DNA of 64,000 bases from CALGLS01 sp965222105 (GTDB taxonomy: Bacteria > Bacteroidota > Bacteroidia > Chitinophagales > Saprospiraceae): NCBI GenBank assembly GCA_965222105.1, contig CBDCTQ010000063.1, positions 1 through 64,000 of the forward strand, in the 5' to 3' direction. Within the stretch, counting starts at the first letter, position 1. The number at the start of each line of letters is the position of its first letter. Below are positions 9,047 through 17,604 of this stretch, in pieces. Under the pieces are notes generated by a model that did not search any database, was not told where the DNA came from, and saw only the letters and a program-made list of their open reading frames with translations. The translations under genes and the position numbers were made by a program.

Positions 9047-9473
9047 AACAATCTGGGATTCACCATGTCCATTATCCCGTTGAAGATAGCAGACCCTGAA
9101 TTGTTATTGCAATTTACTCGATGAATGGTGGGGTTCTTCCGATGAGTTGTGGACTATTGCGAGGTTAACTTTGGAGACTGGAATTATTTTTTTTGCAGCA
9201 CTTCCATTTTTGGTAGTTCTACTCAATGTATTGATAAGGAAGCCGCTCCGTAGGAGCGAATAACACTCAAAAATTATGATCCCCGTCAACACATAGCGTA
9301 GAACTACCCTGTTTTTTTATTTGGTTGGTCACTAACTTTCTAATTAATGGCACTCTTGATGGTCGAAAAAATACCATTTATCGAACGTCTTCGAATTTGA
9401 TTTGGTAAGTCAGGCGAATAAATTCGCCGACTACTTTGGTCGGTCGGCAGGTTCGCCGACTACTTTTTTGCCA
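9047..9473. other. Intergenic interval with small hairpin and short direct repeat
   Basis: No credible gene. It contains the perfect stem GGCGAAT/ATTCGCC with a 2-base loop at 9413-9428, and a 15-bp direct repeat TTCGCCGACTACTTT (about 9423 and 9452). These sit just downstream of the stop of the large gene that follows, so they may work as a transcription end signal or be a short dispersed repeat. Confidence 0.5.
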
Positions 9474-12380
9474 TCAATGCCGTACCTTTCTATCTCGAAA
9501 ATCCACTACCCAAATATCCTCAATTTGGTGCTTTAGCAAAAATGGTAAATTGCGATCTTCGATTTCTTCTTCCAGCCTCAGTGCGCTGTTTAGGTTTTGA
9601 AAACGACCGATATAAACCCTAAAGTAATGATTGCCTTGATGCTTTTCTATTTTAAAGAAAACGGGATGCTTCAGGTCATATAGTTCCTTATTTTCCTCTA
9701 AATCATCTAAAAACTGAGAGAAATTATGCTCTTCTTTGAAGTAGGCCAACTGTACGTAGCAATTGAGTGAATCTATTTCCTCCTCGTTGATCGCCATTCC
9801 TTTTTTGCCTAATTCCCCCTTGTATTCATACTTCTTGTCTCTATCGAACCGGCCAATGAGGTTGATGACCTGCTCAATAGTATCCTTGGGTGACGGCGGC
9901 AGAGAAGGATTCCGGCAATCCAAATGCTCTATTATCTTTTCAGGCGTTGTATAGCCGTTTAACCGAACCGGTGTACCGGCTCCACTGCGGATGACGAAGA
10001 CAGTGGCGTCGCCTAAGTTTGTGAATGAATTGTTAGGACACTTCTTCAAAATAGAATCAGCCTCCATTTCGTAAAAACGCACGCGGTTATGTTTCATTTT
10101 CCAATTCAACCCTCTATCCAGAAAGGTTTGATTTCTCATCTTCCAATTGTCCCGGGTCCCCTTTCGGTAAATGTAAAGAATAGAACAATCATTCCGATAG
10201 TTCTCGGAACTGAATTCCACACAATGGGGGATTAGGCGGATGGGGTTAGCGCATACTACTACGGGCTTACTACCTGGCATCTCAATCAGGCTTGTGCAGG
10301 TCTTTTCTTTTCCATTTCCATCAATAACTTTTACAGTCACTTTTTGCCCATGTTTGAATCCTGCTTTTTTGTAGCTTTCGCTAAACTTTTTTGGCTTTGA
10401 TAAAGTGGTTATCCGTTTGTCATCAAAATAAATTATAAAAGGCGCATCAGTCCCTTTGATATGGATGCCCAATTCCTTTCGCTCATTATCAGGGCTGCAA
10501 TCAAGACTAAGAAAGGAGTCGTGGGAGGGTGGAATATCGTCCAATTTCATGAATCGTCGAAGATCCCCTTCCCGTTCTGTCCCATTGCGATCCTTTACGT
10601 GCAAACGAACATGCAGGAAGAGGCTGTCCGTTTTATTAAACTTCCAATCATCGATATCGTATGCTTTCCAGCCTGGTGCTTCCACAGTCATTTTATCCGT
10701 CTGATACTTGGGCCCATACGACTTCAAAGTCAGCACATAGGGTGGCTGCCCACCTTCAATCTGCACATCCAGGATGCCCTCTTTTAATATTTCACCACTC
10801 AATGTTAAATCAGGGATAGGTGGTGGCTCCCGAAATACCTTTTCGATAATCGTATCGCGTTTTTCTCCGCGCTCATCGGTCAATTCCAAATGCACATAAA
10901 AATGAGTGCGCTCTCCTCTACGCCTCGTCCATTTATCAATGGGATATTCTTTCCGTCCAGGTCTGTCAAATATTTCCGGATGACCGGTAAGCAAGGCATC
11001 GGAATATTTCTGTTCCATTCGCAGGTCATAAGGAGGCAGTCCGCCCTCCACTGTCACCAATAACCGAAAGTCATCAGTGAGGTGACCTTTCAACGACAAG
11101 GAACCCGGCGGAGGAGGGGGTGGCGGCGAAAAGCGCTTCCGACGTCTTATCTCAGTGGTTTCGCCTTTTACGTCTTTTACCAACAGGCGAAAGTGTAAAT
11201 GGTCGTGATCGGCTATTTTAAACGCAGCCTTGGCTACCGGGAAGGTGTATGCTCCGGGGTTGGCTATGTCTTTAGTCTTTGTTTTGGGGGTTGGCCCCAA
11301 CGACTCGACGGATAGAACATAAGGGGGCTGCCCTCCTTCAATGTCAACTGCCAATTCTTTATTGTCTGTAATAAACCCCTCCAGCTTCAATGGGTCTGGC
11401 CACAATAGATAGATGATGCCACCAATTAATGCCAGCATCAAAACTGCCTCAAGTATTCCTGGCGGAGGGGGCGGCGGCGGAGGCAGCGGTGGTGGTGGTT
11501 CCGGAGTTAAAACAGGGATAAGGCCACCTTCCATTATCAGGCAATGATCCGTTGCTTCAAATCCGGCATGCGGCAATAGCAAAGCCCCGGCAGCCACCAC
11601 GGCCGGTTGACCCTGTTCTGCCCCAAGCGGAGTAGGGTCGTATTTGTATCCGGCAATGACTTCTATCTTTTTTTCCAAAACAATGTCCTTACGTATTTCG
11701 CGGTCGCGTCTTTTTTCCAGGACGGTCACCTTTAAAAGAAGATCGTAGGTTCCTTCCAACAATGGTTCTACGTAGAATATCCATTCAGTATAGTCACTGC
11801 GGTCTACGAGTTGTTCCATACTGGAGGGCGATTTTATAGAGAAGGCATTGCAGTGACTTTGGTCGAGAAACTGCACCTCCATCACTTCTGCGATCCGGAT
11901 GGGTTCCTTTTGTGTGTGATCGTCCCGGAGGTTTGGGGAGGCGAGGTCTTCATCGTCGAAAGCAATGCGGACGATGCATTTATGCTGCTGTAGAAGGCCC
12001 ATTTGTTTGGGTATCCGATACAGGATTTGCCCATGAGTGGTGGGCGGAGGTATTTTTCTGTTTTGCAATATGGATTCAAAGCCCTGCTCCCGATCAGGCA
12101 CCAATCGCATACAAAGGTCTTTTTCTTCCATCGAATTGATGATGTGGAGCAGAGCTGCGTGGATACGGTTGTAGATCGTCCGGGCTTCTTCGTGCGAGAG
12201 GATGCCTTTTACATGTTGGTCGTACCCGGCCCGAGTGTATTGGCCTTGCAGGAGGTTGAGATCATCGTAGACGGGAGAATCGATGTGGATGTTTTGCTTT
12301 AGAAGGTAGAATACATCCCGGAGGTCTTTGCGAACGAGCTGATCGACAAAATGTTTTCTGATGGCGGGCAATGTTTGCAT
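9474..12380 (-). CDS. Effector-associated-domain protein with membrane helix, Ig-like repeats and SPOR domain
   Basis: A 968-residue protein, apparently a signalling scaffold. Residues ~1-85 match the effector-associated domain (EAD11-like) pattern, with the diagnostic LLQGQYTRAGYDQHVKGI and INRIHAALL-like helices (here NRIHAALLHIINSM). EADs are helical adaptors that recruit effectors in bacterial conflict and signalling systems. Residues ~90-240 form a beta-rich domain (GQILYRIPKQMGLLQQHKC). After a poly-Pro stretch there is one membrane helix near 310-330 (GILEAVLMLALIGGIIYLLW). Three or four Ig/SprB-like modules with VEGGxPPY signatures follow, then a Cys-containing domain, and residues ~890-960 resemble a SPOR peptidoglycan-binding domain (CYVQLAYF, YFRVYIGRF). 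The topology implies an EAD on the cytosolic side. No neighbouring effector is visible. The domain calls are by eye. Confidence 0.75.
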   Translation of the reverse strand: MQTLPAIRKHFVDQLVRKDLRDVFYLLKQNIHIDSPVYDDLNLLQGQYTRAGYDQHVKGILSHEEARTIYNRIHAALLHIINSMEEKDLCMRLVPDREQGFESILQNRKIPPPTTHGQILYRIPKQMGLLQQHKCIVRIAFDDEDLASPNLRDDHTQKEPIRIAEVMEVQFLDQSHCNAFSIKSPSSMEQLVDRSDYTEWIFYVEPLLEGTYDLLLKVTVLEKRRDREIRKDIVLEKKIEVIAGYKYDPTPLGAEQGQPAVVAAGALLLPHAGFEATDHCLIMEGGLIPVLTPEPPPPLPPPPPPPPGILEAVLMLALIGGIIYLLWPDPLKLEGFITDNKELAVDIEGGQPPYVLSVESLGPTPKTKTKDIANPGAYTFPVAKAAFKIADHDHLHFRLLVKDVKGETTEIRRRKRFSPPPPPPPGSLSLKGHLTDDFRLLVTVEGGLPPYDLRMEQKYSDALLTGHPEIFDRPGRKEYPIDKWTRRRGERTHFYVHLELTDERGEKRDTIIEKVFREPPPIPDLTLSGEILKEGILDVQIEGGQPPYVLTLKSYGPKYQTDKMTVEAPGWKAYDIDDWKFNKTDSLFLHVRLHVKDRNGTEREGDLRRFMKLDDIPPSHDSFLSLDCSPDNERKELGIHIKGTDAPFIIYFDDKRITTLSKPKKFSESYKKAGFKHGQKVTVKVIDGNGKEKTCTSLIEMPGSKPVVVCANPIRLIPHCVEFSSENYRNDCSILYIYRKGTRDNWKMRNQTFLDRGLNWKMKHNRVRFYEMEADSILKKCPNNSFTNLGDATVFVIRSGAGTPVRLNGYTTPEKIIEHLDCRNPSLPPSPKDTIEQVINLIGRFDRDKKYEYKGELGKKGMAINEEEIDSLNCYVQLAYFKEEHNFSQFLDDLEENKELYDLKHPVFFKIEKHQGNHYFRVYIGRFQNLNSALRLEEEIEDRNLPFLLKHQIEDIWVVDFRDRKVRH

Positions 12381-12533
12381 AATCCGTGTGTTAAAGGGTA
12401 AGCCAGGAAGTGCTTCAAACTTGGAAAGGAAGACGAGGTGGGTTAGAGAAAATTGTTCCCATTTGAAAGCAGTGCTCTGATAGATGTCTGTTTATATATT
12501 AGGCAAAGATAGCATAATATTTATACATTCCAT

Positions 12534-12560
12534 ATTATTTCCATGTAAAATGGAAATAAT
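12534..12560. promoter_or_regulatory. 11-bp perfect palindrome upstream of the EAD gene
   Basis: ATTATTTCCAT and ATGGAAATAAT face each other across 5 bases, about 155 bp upstream of the start of the minus-strand EAD gene, in an AT-rich promoter-like region. The symmetry would suit a dimeric repressor site, but no adjacent regulator gene exists, so this is only a candidate. Confidence 0.3.
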
Positions 12561-12624
12561 GTTTTGTTTTGTGATTGGATTTTGTGGGCAGGGGATTTTG
12601 GTTGTCTTGGCGGTTGACTTTTAC

Positions 12625-12668
12625 GCATGATGTAGTGGTTTTAAACCTTTAAAATCGCTACATCATGC
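12625..12668. repeat. 44-bp near-perfect inverted repeat at recombinase fragment start
   Basis: Two 21-base arms (GCATGATGTAG followed by TGGTTTTAAA, and its complement with two mismatches) around a 2-base centre. The right arm contains the ATG of the recombinase fragment at 12665. The position suggests an end site of the element that carried this recombinase, or an autoregulatory operator. Confidence 0.6.
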
Positions 12669-12844
12669 AAAAAACTAACCATTCTTCTACCATCAAAAGC
12701 CCCATGATCCAGCGGGCTAAACTTCATGTGAACGGCTTCGCTGCCCTTTTCGCCGAACTCGAACAAAAAATCATCCTTGGCAGTTTGTCTAAATCTGCTC
12801 TTCTGAATGACGGACGATGTATTGCCAAAATAAGCCTCTACTGA
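12665..12844 (+). pseudogene. N-terminal fragment of a tyrosine recombinase
   Basis: A 59-codon frame, MQKTNHSSTIKSPMIQ onward, ending SALLNDGRCIAKISLY then stop. The last part resembles the core-binding domain of the Bacteroidota tyrosine recombinases often linked to IS91-like elements (pattern: L.NY.RCIAK.SLHF). Everything after residue 59, including the whole catalytic domain, is missing. The fragment abuts a truncated PIN toxin gene, so a deletion or recombination joined them. It lies at the opposite end of the island from, and in the opposite orientation to, the catalytic fragment at 31081-31650. Identification is moderate only. Confidence 0.45.
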
Positions 12845-12869
12845 AAGGGAAAGTTTCTCTTTCCAGTCA

Positions 12870-13027
12870 TTATCTCCCATTCCTTTGACCTAGTTCTATA
12901 AATTCTTCAAGTGAATCTTTGCTAAAAAAAAAGTTATCTGATTTTCTTTCATCAATTCGTCTAATTTAACAAACCGATTACTTATCAAATAACTAATCCA
13001 AAGATTTGTATCTAAAATTATCCTGAT
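12870..13027 (-). pseudogene. PIN-domain toxin, truncated and frameshifted
   Basis: The minus strand reads RIILDTNLWISYLIS, the typical N-terminus of PIN-domain ribonuclease toxins (first catalytic Asp in LDTNLWIS), directly after the stop of the antitoxin gene. The frame breaks in a 9-base T run near 12930. In the shifted frame it continues FSKDSLEEFIELGQR and then stops. An intact toxin has ~140 residues, so two thirds are gone. No ordinary start codon remains. It was probably the second gene of a toxin-antitoxin cassette. Confidence 0.65.
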
Positions 13028-13416
13028 TAATCAGATATTTGATCTCCGTCAAATCTTTTTTGTCTTACTGATTCTACCTCTTTAGTTATCTCTTCTATAC
13101 TAATTTCCTTTTCCGAATTTCCTCTTATTCTTGTCAATAAATTTGAAAATAGTTTAGTAATGCTCAAAAAATAACTTCCTCATTTATGGCTGCCTCTTTT
13201 GGCGCTGCACTTCGTTGAAAAGCCTCGCCGATGCTATGGCATCGCCTACGTTTTTCGCCTCGTTCAGCACCAAAATAGACTACCCAAAATCGGGAATTTA
13301 TTTATTACGCATTACTTAGATTCATCTTGATTTGTAATCTTAATCAGGTTTAATTTAACCAATTGGTCAAGAATTCCTTTAACCTCTGGATTCAATATTT
13401 GTATTTGAATATTCAT
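13027..13416 (-). pseudogene. Antitoxin of PIN toxin-antitoxin pair, split by a small insertion
   Basis: The N-terminal part starts at the ATG at 13416 (MNIQIQILNPEVKGILDQ) and stops after 34 codons inside an inserted element. The C-terminal part resumes beyond it in frame (LFSNLLTRIRG to DGDQISD, stop at 13027) and has the ISIEEITKEVESVRQKRF tail typical of antitoxins paired with PIN toxins. The 161-bp insertion lies at 13156-13316. Toxin-antitoxin pairs are common passengers of cassette arrays. Two further insertions (this element and the ISKra4 transposon in the 5' region) have destroyed this one. Confidence 0.65.
13156..13316. mobile_element. 161-bp miniature element inside the antitoxin gene
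   Basis: The ends form an imperfect inverted repeat of about 19 bp: the left starts AGTAATGCTCAAAAAATAA and the right, read inward on the other strand, AGTAATGCGTAATAAATAA. It interrupts the antitoxin frame. The interior is non-coding with a GC-rich hairpin (GGCGATGCCATAGC region). A segment with a similar TCAAAAAATAA start occurs in the inverted-repeat unit at 32590. Confidence 0.6.
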
Positions 13417-13435
13417 TTTTTGCTAAATTTTATTT

Positions 13436-14785
13436 GAGTGCGTGACAAATTAGCGGAACAAAAAAACGGGAGTTTAAAGAAATTTGTAAATTTAAGTGAT
13501 AAAAACAATTAACAAACACTTTAAACACCCAGAGCAAGATATGGAAAAAGACACATTATTACATGAAATTGAAGAAGAAATTGAAAATTTATTGGAATTA
13601 AGTTCCTCTTACAGTGAGAAAGAAATGGGACTACACGAAATTGAAAACGAAATACTTGATCAGCTACTGAAACTAGGGTTGGCAGTGTTGAAAAATGTCA
13701 TAGCATTAAAGACCAAAGAATCGTCCCATTATGAAGTGGCCGATAATAATGGCAAAAGCATCGGACAAAAGTCGAGGAAATATTTGAGTTTGTTTGGGAA
13801 GCTAGACATAGCTCGGCAGGGGTACTGGAGCAAGGAGACAGGCGTATATTTTACAGTTGATGAATTATTGCAATTACCATCGGGGACACATTGGTCCTAT
13901 AACATACAGGAATTGGTTGGGGAGAACTCATCAGAAACAAATTTCCGCGAGAGTGTGCGGCTTTTAAATGAGTTGTTGGGCTTGAAGTTAAGTGGAAAAT
14001 CTTCAGAAAGAAATACAGAACGGCTAGGCGAATATGTTGAAGAATTTTATGATTTAAACAGCTATCAGGATGAAGAAGAAGGCCCCCATTTTATGGCGAG
14101 TTTTGATGGTAAGGGTGTGTCAAAGAAAAAGCCTGTTTCATCGGAGAGAGATAACCCCAAGGAGCGGCTTTCACGCGGCGAAAAGCGAGGAGTCAAACAA
14201 ATGGCAACAGTCTCAGGGTTAGAGGATAAAATACTAACTTATGTGGAAGAATATGATTTAACGGATAGGTTCGACGGCATCGTGTTAGACATAGTACATG
14301 TAAGTGAATATGTGTGGGATTGTGCAACAGCCATATTTGGAGAAAAGTCGAAACAAAAAAGACCGTGGGTAAAATCGATATTAAGGGATTTGCTGGAAGG
14401 AAAGACAGACCAGGTAATAAATGAATTGAAACTGAATCGGGATAAAACCAATCTTACTCAAAACAAAAAAGACCAACTAAGTAAGACGATAACCTACTTT
14501 AGCAATCATAAGCACAAAATGAATTATGAATGGTTTTTGAAAAAAGGATATCCAATAAGTTCAGCCATAGTGGAGTCAACCTGCAAGCACCTCGTTAAAG
14601 ACAGAATGGAGCAAAGCGGAATGAGATGGACATCACAGGGAGCTCAGAATATGCTGGACATGCGGTCTGTAAAAATCAACGGCGACACTAAAGAATTTAT
14701 GGACTTTGTAATTCAAAAAGACAGAAAAGTTAATTTGACAAAGATCGCTGCGTAAACTTGATTGCAGCGATTTTGTCACGCACTC
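13436..14785 (+). mobile_element. ISKra4-family insertion sequence
   Basis: A 1350-bp element bounded by perfect 14-bp terminal inverted repeats: GAGTGCGTGACAAA at 13436-13449 and its complement at 14772-14785. It carries one transposase gene. It sits in the 5' region of the antitoxin cassette. No direct target duplication is visible at its flanks, unlike its three miniature relatives at 1701, 43498 and 61597, which share its ends. Confidence 0.9.
13496..14755 (+). CDS. ISKra4-family transposase
   Basis: A DDE transposase of up to 419 residues (GTG start at 13496; an ATG at 13541 would give 404). The first acidic residue is in MASFDGKGV near 199, the second in IVLDIVHVSEYVWDCA near 263. The family signature YPISSAIVEST, then KHLVKDRMEQSGMRW and GAQNMLDMRS, is near 345-385 and contains the catalytic Glu. 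This C-terminal block is diagnostic of ISKra4. The gene appears intact, so it could mobilise the miniature elements with the same ends. Confidence 0.92.
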   Translation: MIKTINKHFKHPEQDMEKDTLLHEIEEEIENLLELSSSYSEKEMGLHEIENEILDQLLKLGLAVLKNVIALKTKESSHYEVADNNGKSIGQKSRKYLSLFGKLDIARQGYWSKETGVYFTVDELLQLPSGTHWSYNIQELVGENSSETNFRESVRLLNELLGLKLSGKSSERNTERLGEYVEEFYDLNSYQDEEEGPHFMASFDGKGVSKKKPVSSERDNPKERLSRGEKRGVKQMATVSGLEDKILTYVEEYDLTDRFDGIVLDIVHVSEYVWDCATAIFGEKSKQKRPWVKSILRDLLEGKTDQVINELKLNRDKTNLTQNKKDQLSKTITYFSNHKHKMNYEWFLKKGYPISSAIVESTCKHLVKDRMEQSGMRWTSQGAQNMLDMRSVKINGDTKEFMDFVIQKDRKVNLTKIAA

Positions 14786-14845
14786 AAAAAAATATGAATT
14801 GATTTTCAAGATTCATTTATTAAACTTTTTTTAAACGCTTGCAGG

Positions 14846-15214
14846 TAACACTAAGAAATGTATATGTCACCCACGAAGCACTCAAACTAAAGCGTACCCT
14901 GTCACAGGTGACATATATCTGCTGCGCTGATCCCGATCCCTATCGGGGCTTCAGTTGAACAACCATGCCTCTGGCACGCGGTTTCACTATGGATTCGGAC
15001 ATTCTCCCCCTAAAGGTATTTTCCCTTTCCGGGATCAGGCAAGAAAAACAAACCATCTTCCCTAAAATTCAGTTGTCATTCCCATGTCGAACCCGCGTCA
15101 AGCACTTTTGAGCAGGAAAGGTAACGATTTTTTGTTGTGTCTCAAAAATAGTTGTCGAAAACTGGGCGGGTTTGTAACAGTGTTGTTAAGTGTTCGGATT
15201 ACCAAACAGAACCT
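14846..15214 (-). repeat. A element, copy 1 (cassette-junction repeat)
   Basis: About 370 bp shared with copies at 18682, 23316 and 24433. Read on the minus strand it begins near TTCTGTTTGGTAATCCG, contains a hairpin with GTGCC/GGCAT arms, and ends with an imperfect hairpin of ATATGTCACC/GGGTGACATAT arms followed by CTTAGTGTTACCT at a cassette start. The terminal GTTACCT resembles the attC core GTTRRRY. No protein is convincingly encoded, although the peptide pattern KKSLPFLLK recurs. It is not recognised as a named element. Confidence 0.7.
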
Positions 15215-15587
15215 GCCCTTGCTGCCAAAAAGGACAACTGCATACAATAGACGTTTAGCTGGCGAATAAGAGTCCGCCCGCTTATTTGACGCCCGGCGAG
15301 AGAAAATAAAGATAAAATAATCTGCTGTCAGCAAACAGCCTGGGATTGTATTGTTATAACCGTACTATCAGCACCCGAAATGACGCGATAATGCAGTTTT
15401 TTAATATCGCAAAACACCGAAAAAGAGGATAAGGTCGCTGCTCAAACGTCCTTTTTTTGTAGCTTGGTTTTTACTTTTTTCAATTTTCTTTTGAGAATCA
15501 GCACGTACTTCAAACTCCATAAGGGTGCGGTGGCTCGCTTTTGGGTTCGCTTCTCCTGAAGGCAGGTCTGAAGACAGGTCTGAAGAC
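15215..15587. other. Cassette remnant without recognisable gene
   Basis: Between the A element and the attC-like site there is only a 39-codon minus-strand frame (15401-15520, MEFEVRADSQKKIEKSKN...), which I cannot assign, and a GGTCTGAAGACA direct repeat near 15565-15585. It may be a degraded or non-coding cassette. Confidence 0.4.
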
Positions 15588-15651
15588 AGGTTCAACAACG
15601 GCTGAAAATCGGTCTTCGACACAATTTTCAGCCATTATTATTATTGTACCT
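15588..15651 (-). repeat. attC-like recombination site, not interrupted
   Basis: A 64-bp imperfect palindrome. The outer arms AGGTTCAACAA (15588-15598) and, inverted, AGGTACAATAA (15641-15651) match at 9 of 11 positions and contain GTTCAAC, a perfect RYYYAAC core. The inner arms GGCTGAAAAT/ATTTTCAGCC (15600-15609, 15624-15633) are perfect. The arrangement of outer R-type and inner L-type boxes is that of integron attC sites. It lies directly at the stop codon of the ATPase gene, as expected for a cassette end. This is the clearest such site in the island. Confidence 0.65.
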
Positions 15652-16801
15652 AGTATTCTTCTTTTTCTTTTAACCATTCAAAATAATTTGAAGGATTAAT
15701 TACTTTGAATTCGGAATTTTTATAAGTCGATCTCCAAGCTACTGGAATCTTACTTTTTTTCTTTTCATTCCACTTAAACTCATAGGCATACAATTTTCCT
15801 CCCCTTTCTTCTATCCAATCTATTTCTTGTTGATCATAAGTTCTCCAAAAATAGTTATAGACTAAAGTGTCATTATAATATTGCATTTTTAGCCGTTCAC
15901 TAATAGCATAATTCTCCCAAAGTTGACCAATGTCATTCCTTAAATTTATTGGATTCAAATTCGCTATTAAGGCATTTCTTATTCCATTATCATAAAAATA
16001 CCATTTGCTATTTTTAGATATTTCTTTCCTTAGATTTCGGCTAAAACCTCCAACTCTATGAATTATAAATACCTTTGATAATAAATCTAAATATTTTTCT
16101 ACTGTATTCCTACTCAATCCCAATTTACTCGACAATTCATTATAAGAAACCTCCCCTCCAATTTGAAAAGCAATTAGTTGTAACAATTTCAATATTTTAT
16201 CTGAATTCTTGATACTTTCAAATGTTAATATATCTTTTAACAAATAAGAGTTTAAAACTTCTTTTAAATATCCCGCTTTTGATTTGTTATCAATTAAATG
16301 AATTAATTCTGGGTAATTCCCAAATATTAACCTTTGTCTAAACTGTTCTTGTTTTTCAATCCTATCCTCAACCTGGGAATATTCTAATTCAGAAAACGGA
16401 AATAAATGGAAAGTCTTCTTTCTTCCTGTCAATGGCTCTCCTGTGTATCTGTCTATGTCAAATGCCGATGATCCTGTCACTATTATTTCTATCCCTTCTA
16501 TATTATCAACCATCAACTTCAGTACTTTTCCTATTTCCGGTATTTTTTGGGCTTCATCTATAACTAAAAAAAGCTTATTGTCTAATAGACTTTTATAATG
16601 ACCTACGCTTCTTCTTTCCAGTGATTGTACTGTTATTAAGTCTTCACCATTCATAAGTTTGTAAGGCTTGTCTATTTCATTAATTAGTTTATTTAGTAGA
16701 ACTGTTTTTCCTACTCTTCTTGGACCTAAAACAACTATAACTTTGTTTGGCTGGATTGAATCTTTTAATGATCTCTCGATGATTCTATCAATAATTAGCA
16801 T
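15650..16801 (-). CDS. ATPase of the AAA_14 / DUF4143 type
   Basis: A 383-residue P-loop ATPase. Walker A is GPRRVGKT near residue 27-34 and Walker B LFLVIDEAQKI near 79-88. A sensor Ser-Ser pair lies in IVTGSSAFD near 110. The C-terminal DUF4143 part includes a winged helix (YNELSSKLGLSRNTVEKYLDLL) and a nuclease-like WRTYDQQEIDWIEE...YAYEFKWN end. The role of this common family is not established. Its stop codon overlaps an attC-like site. Strongly AT-rich like the other cassette genes. Confidence 0.85.
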   Translation of the reverse strand: MLIIDRIIERSLKDSIQPNKVIVVLGPRRVGKTVLLNKLINEIDKPYKLMNGEDLITVQSLERRSVGHYKSLLDNKLFLVIDEAQKIPEIGKVLKLMVDNIEGIEIIVTGSSAFDIDRYTGEPLTGRKKTFHLFPFSELEYSQVEDRIEKQEQFRQRLIFGNYPELIHLIDNKSKAGYLKEVLNSYLLKDILTFESIKNSDKILKLLQLIAFQIGGEVSYNELSSKLGLSRNTVEKYLDLLSKVFIIHRVGGFSRNLRKEISKNSKWYFYDNGIRNALIANLNPINLRNDIGQLWENYAISERLKMQYYNDTLVYNYFWRTYDQQEIDWIEERGGKLYAYEFKWNEKKKSKIPVAWRSTYKNSEFKVINPSNYFEWLKEKEEY

Positions 16802-17255
16802 AATTCAATTATTTAATTAATCAAATTTAGCTAAATTTATTCAATTGAACAATCTTTATTCACATTTTTATATTTATTAGGTACATCGATCGTATCTAGT
16901 GCGACTTAGGCTCCCCATTCATGACCTTTAATGAGTTCATTACTCATCGCTCATCGAGCAAGACCTAATACAAGGGAAAGTTGATCCTGCATCTCTCGAT
17001 GACGTCGGTTTAAAACGTGCTACCGACGAGTGTACCGTTCCACCGCTGGACATTGGGGTTCAGGCAGTTTAGCTTTAACCTTATCGCACAGGCGTTGCAG
17101 GGCTGTATCATACACGTTTTCTGATACTCCCCGCTTTACAGACATGCTCTTGTTCCCTCCCCCTTTCGGGTTTAGGTAAGTCGTTCACCTCGGAGTGATG
17201 TCTTGAACTCCGGCCAACTCTGTTGGCAATTTACTCAGTGCGTGACACGGCGCAC
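16802..17255. other. Gene-free interval, possibly decayed repeat
   Basis: No credible gene. The first ~60 bp is the AT-rich promoter area of the ATPase gene. The rest (about 16880-17250) is more GC-rich, with short broken frames on the minus strand (MSVKRGVSENVYDTALQ...). It continues into the truncated group II intron, so it may be a decayed mobile segment. I do not recognise it. Confidence 0.35.
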
Positions 17256-17560
17256 AGTTTCCCAGTAATCTGCTCAAGCACCCTGAACGCTTATGGTCAG
17301 TGCACCGAGCATTGTAAGCTACTCGATTTTACGATAATAGATGTCAAAATGACTACCATTAGCCCGGTTTAAGGCTTACAGTGATTCACATACCATTCAT
17401 TCCGCTTCCTCCTACCGCAAAAGACTAGCAGCTTTCGCTTTGACCTCACGGTCGCCGCTTATCCCAATCGGAATCGGGAGGAGCTTTGTTGTCCTTCGGG
17501 CTTAGCACCCCACCACTACTGGTGACGCACCCCGAAGTAGGAAACTGATGGTAGCCTGCC
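17256..17560 (-). ncRNA. Group II intron relic, internally deleted
   Basis: On the minus strand this contains part of intron domain I (CTGCTAGTCTTTTGCGGTAG region) joined directly to the stretch before domain V, so domains II-IV are missing. Domain V itself is cut short: only GAGCAGATTACTGGGAAACT remains at 17256-17275. The 5' GTGCGAC end is also missing. It corresponds to the copies at 20861-22091 and 28460-29509. Confidence 0.7.
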
Positions 17561-17604
17561 GATAGGCGGTTATGATTTCATATACAGTGTTGTGCAGTCG
17601 TATT

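Noticed and set aside
12641..12880. 79-codon minus-strand frame
   Set aside because: Overlaps the recombinase fragment and the decayed toxin; no family resemblance.
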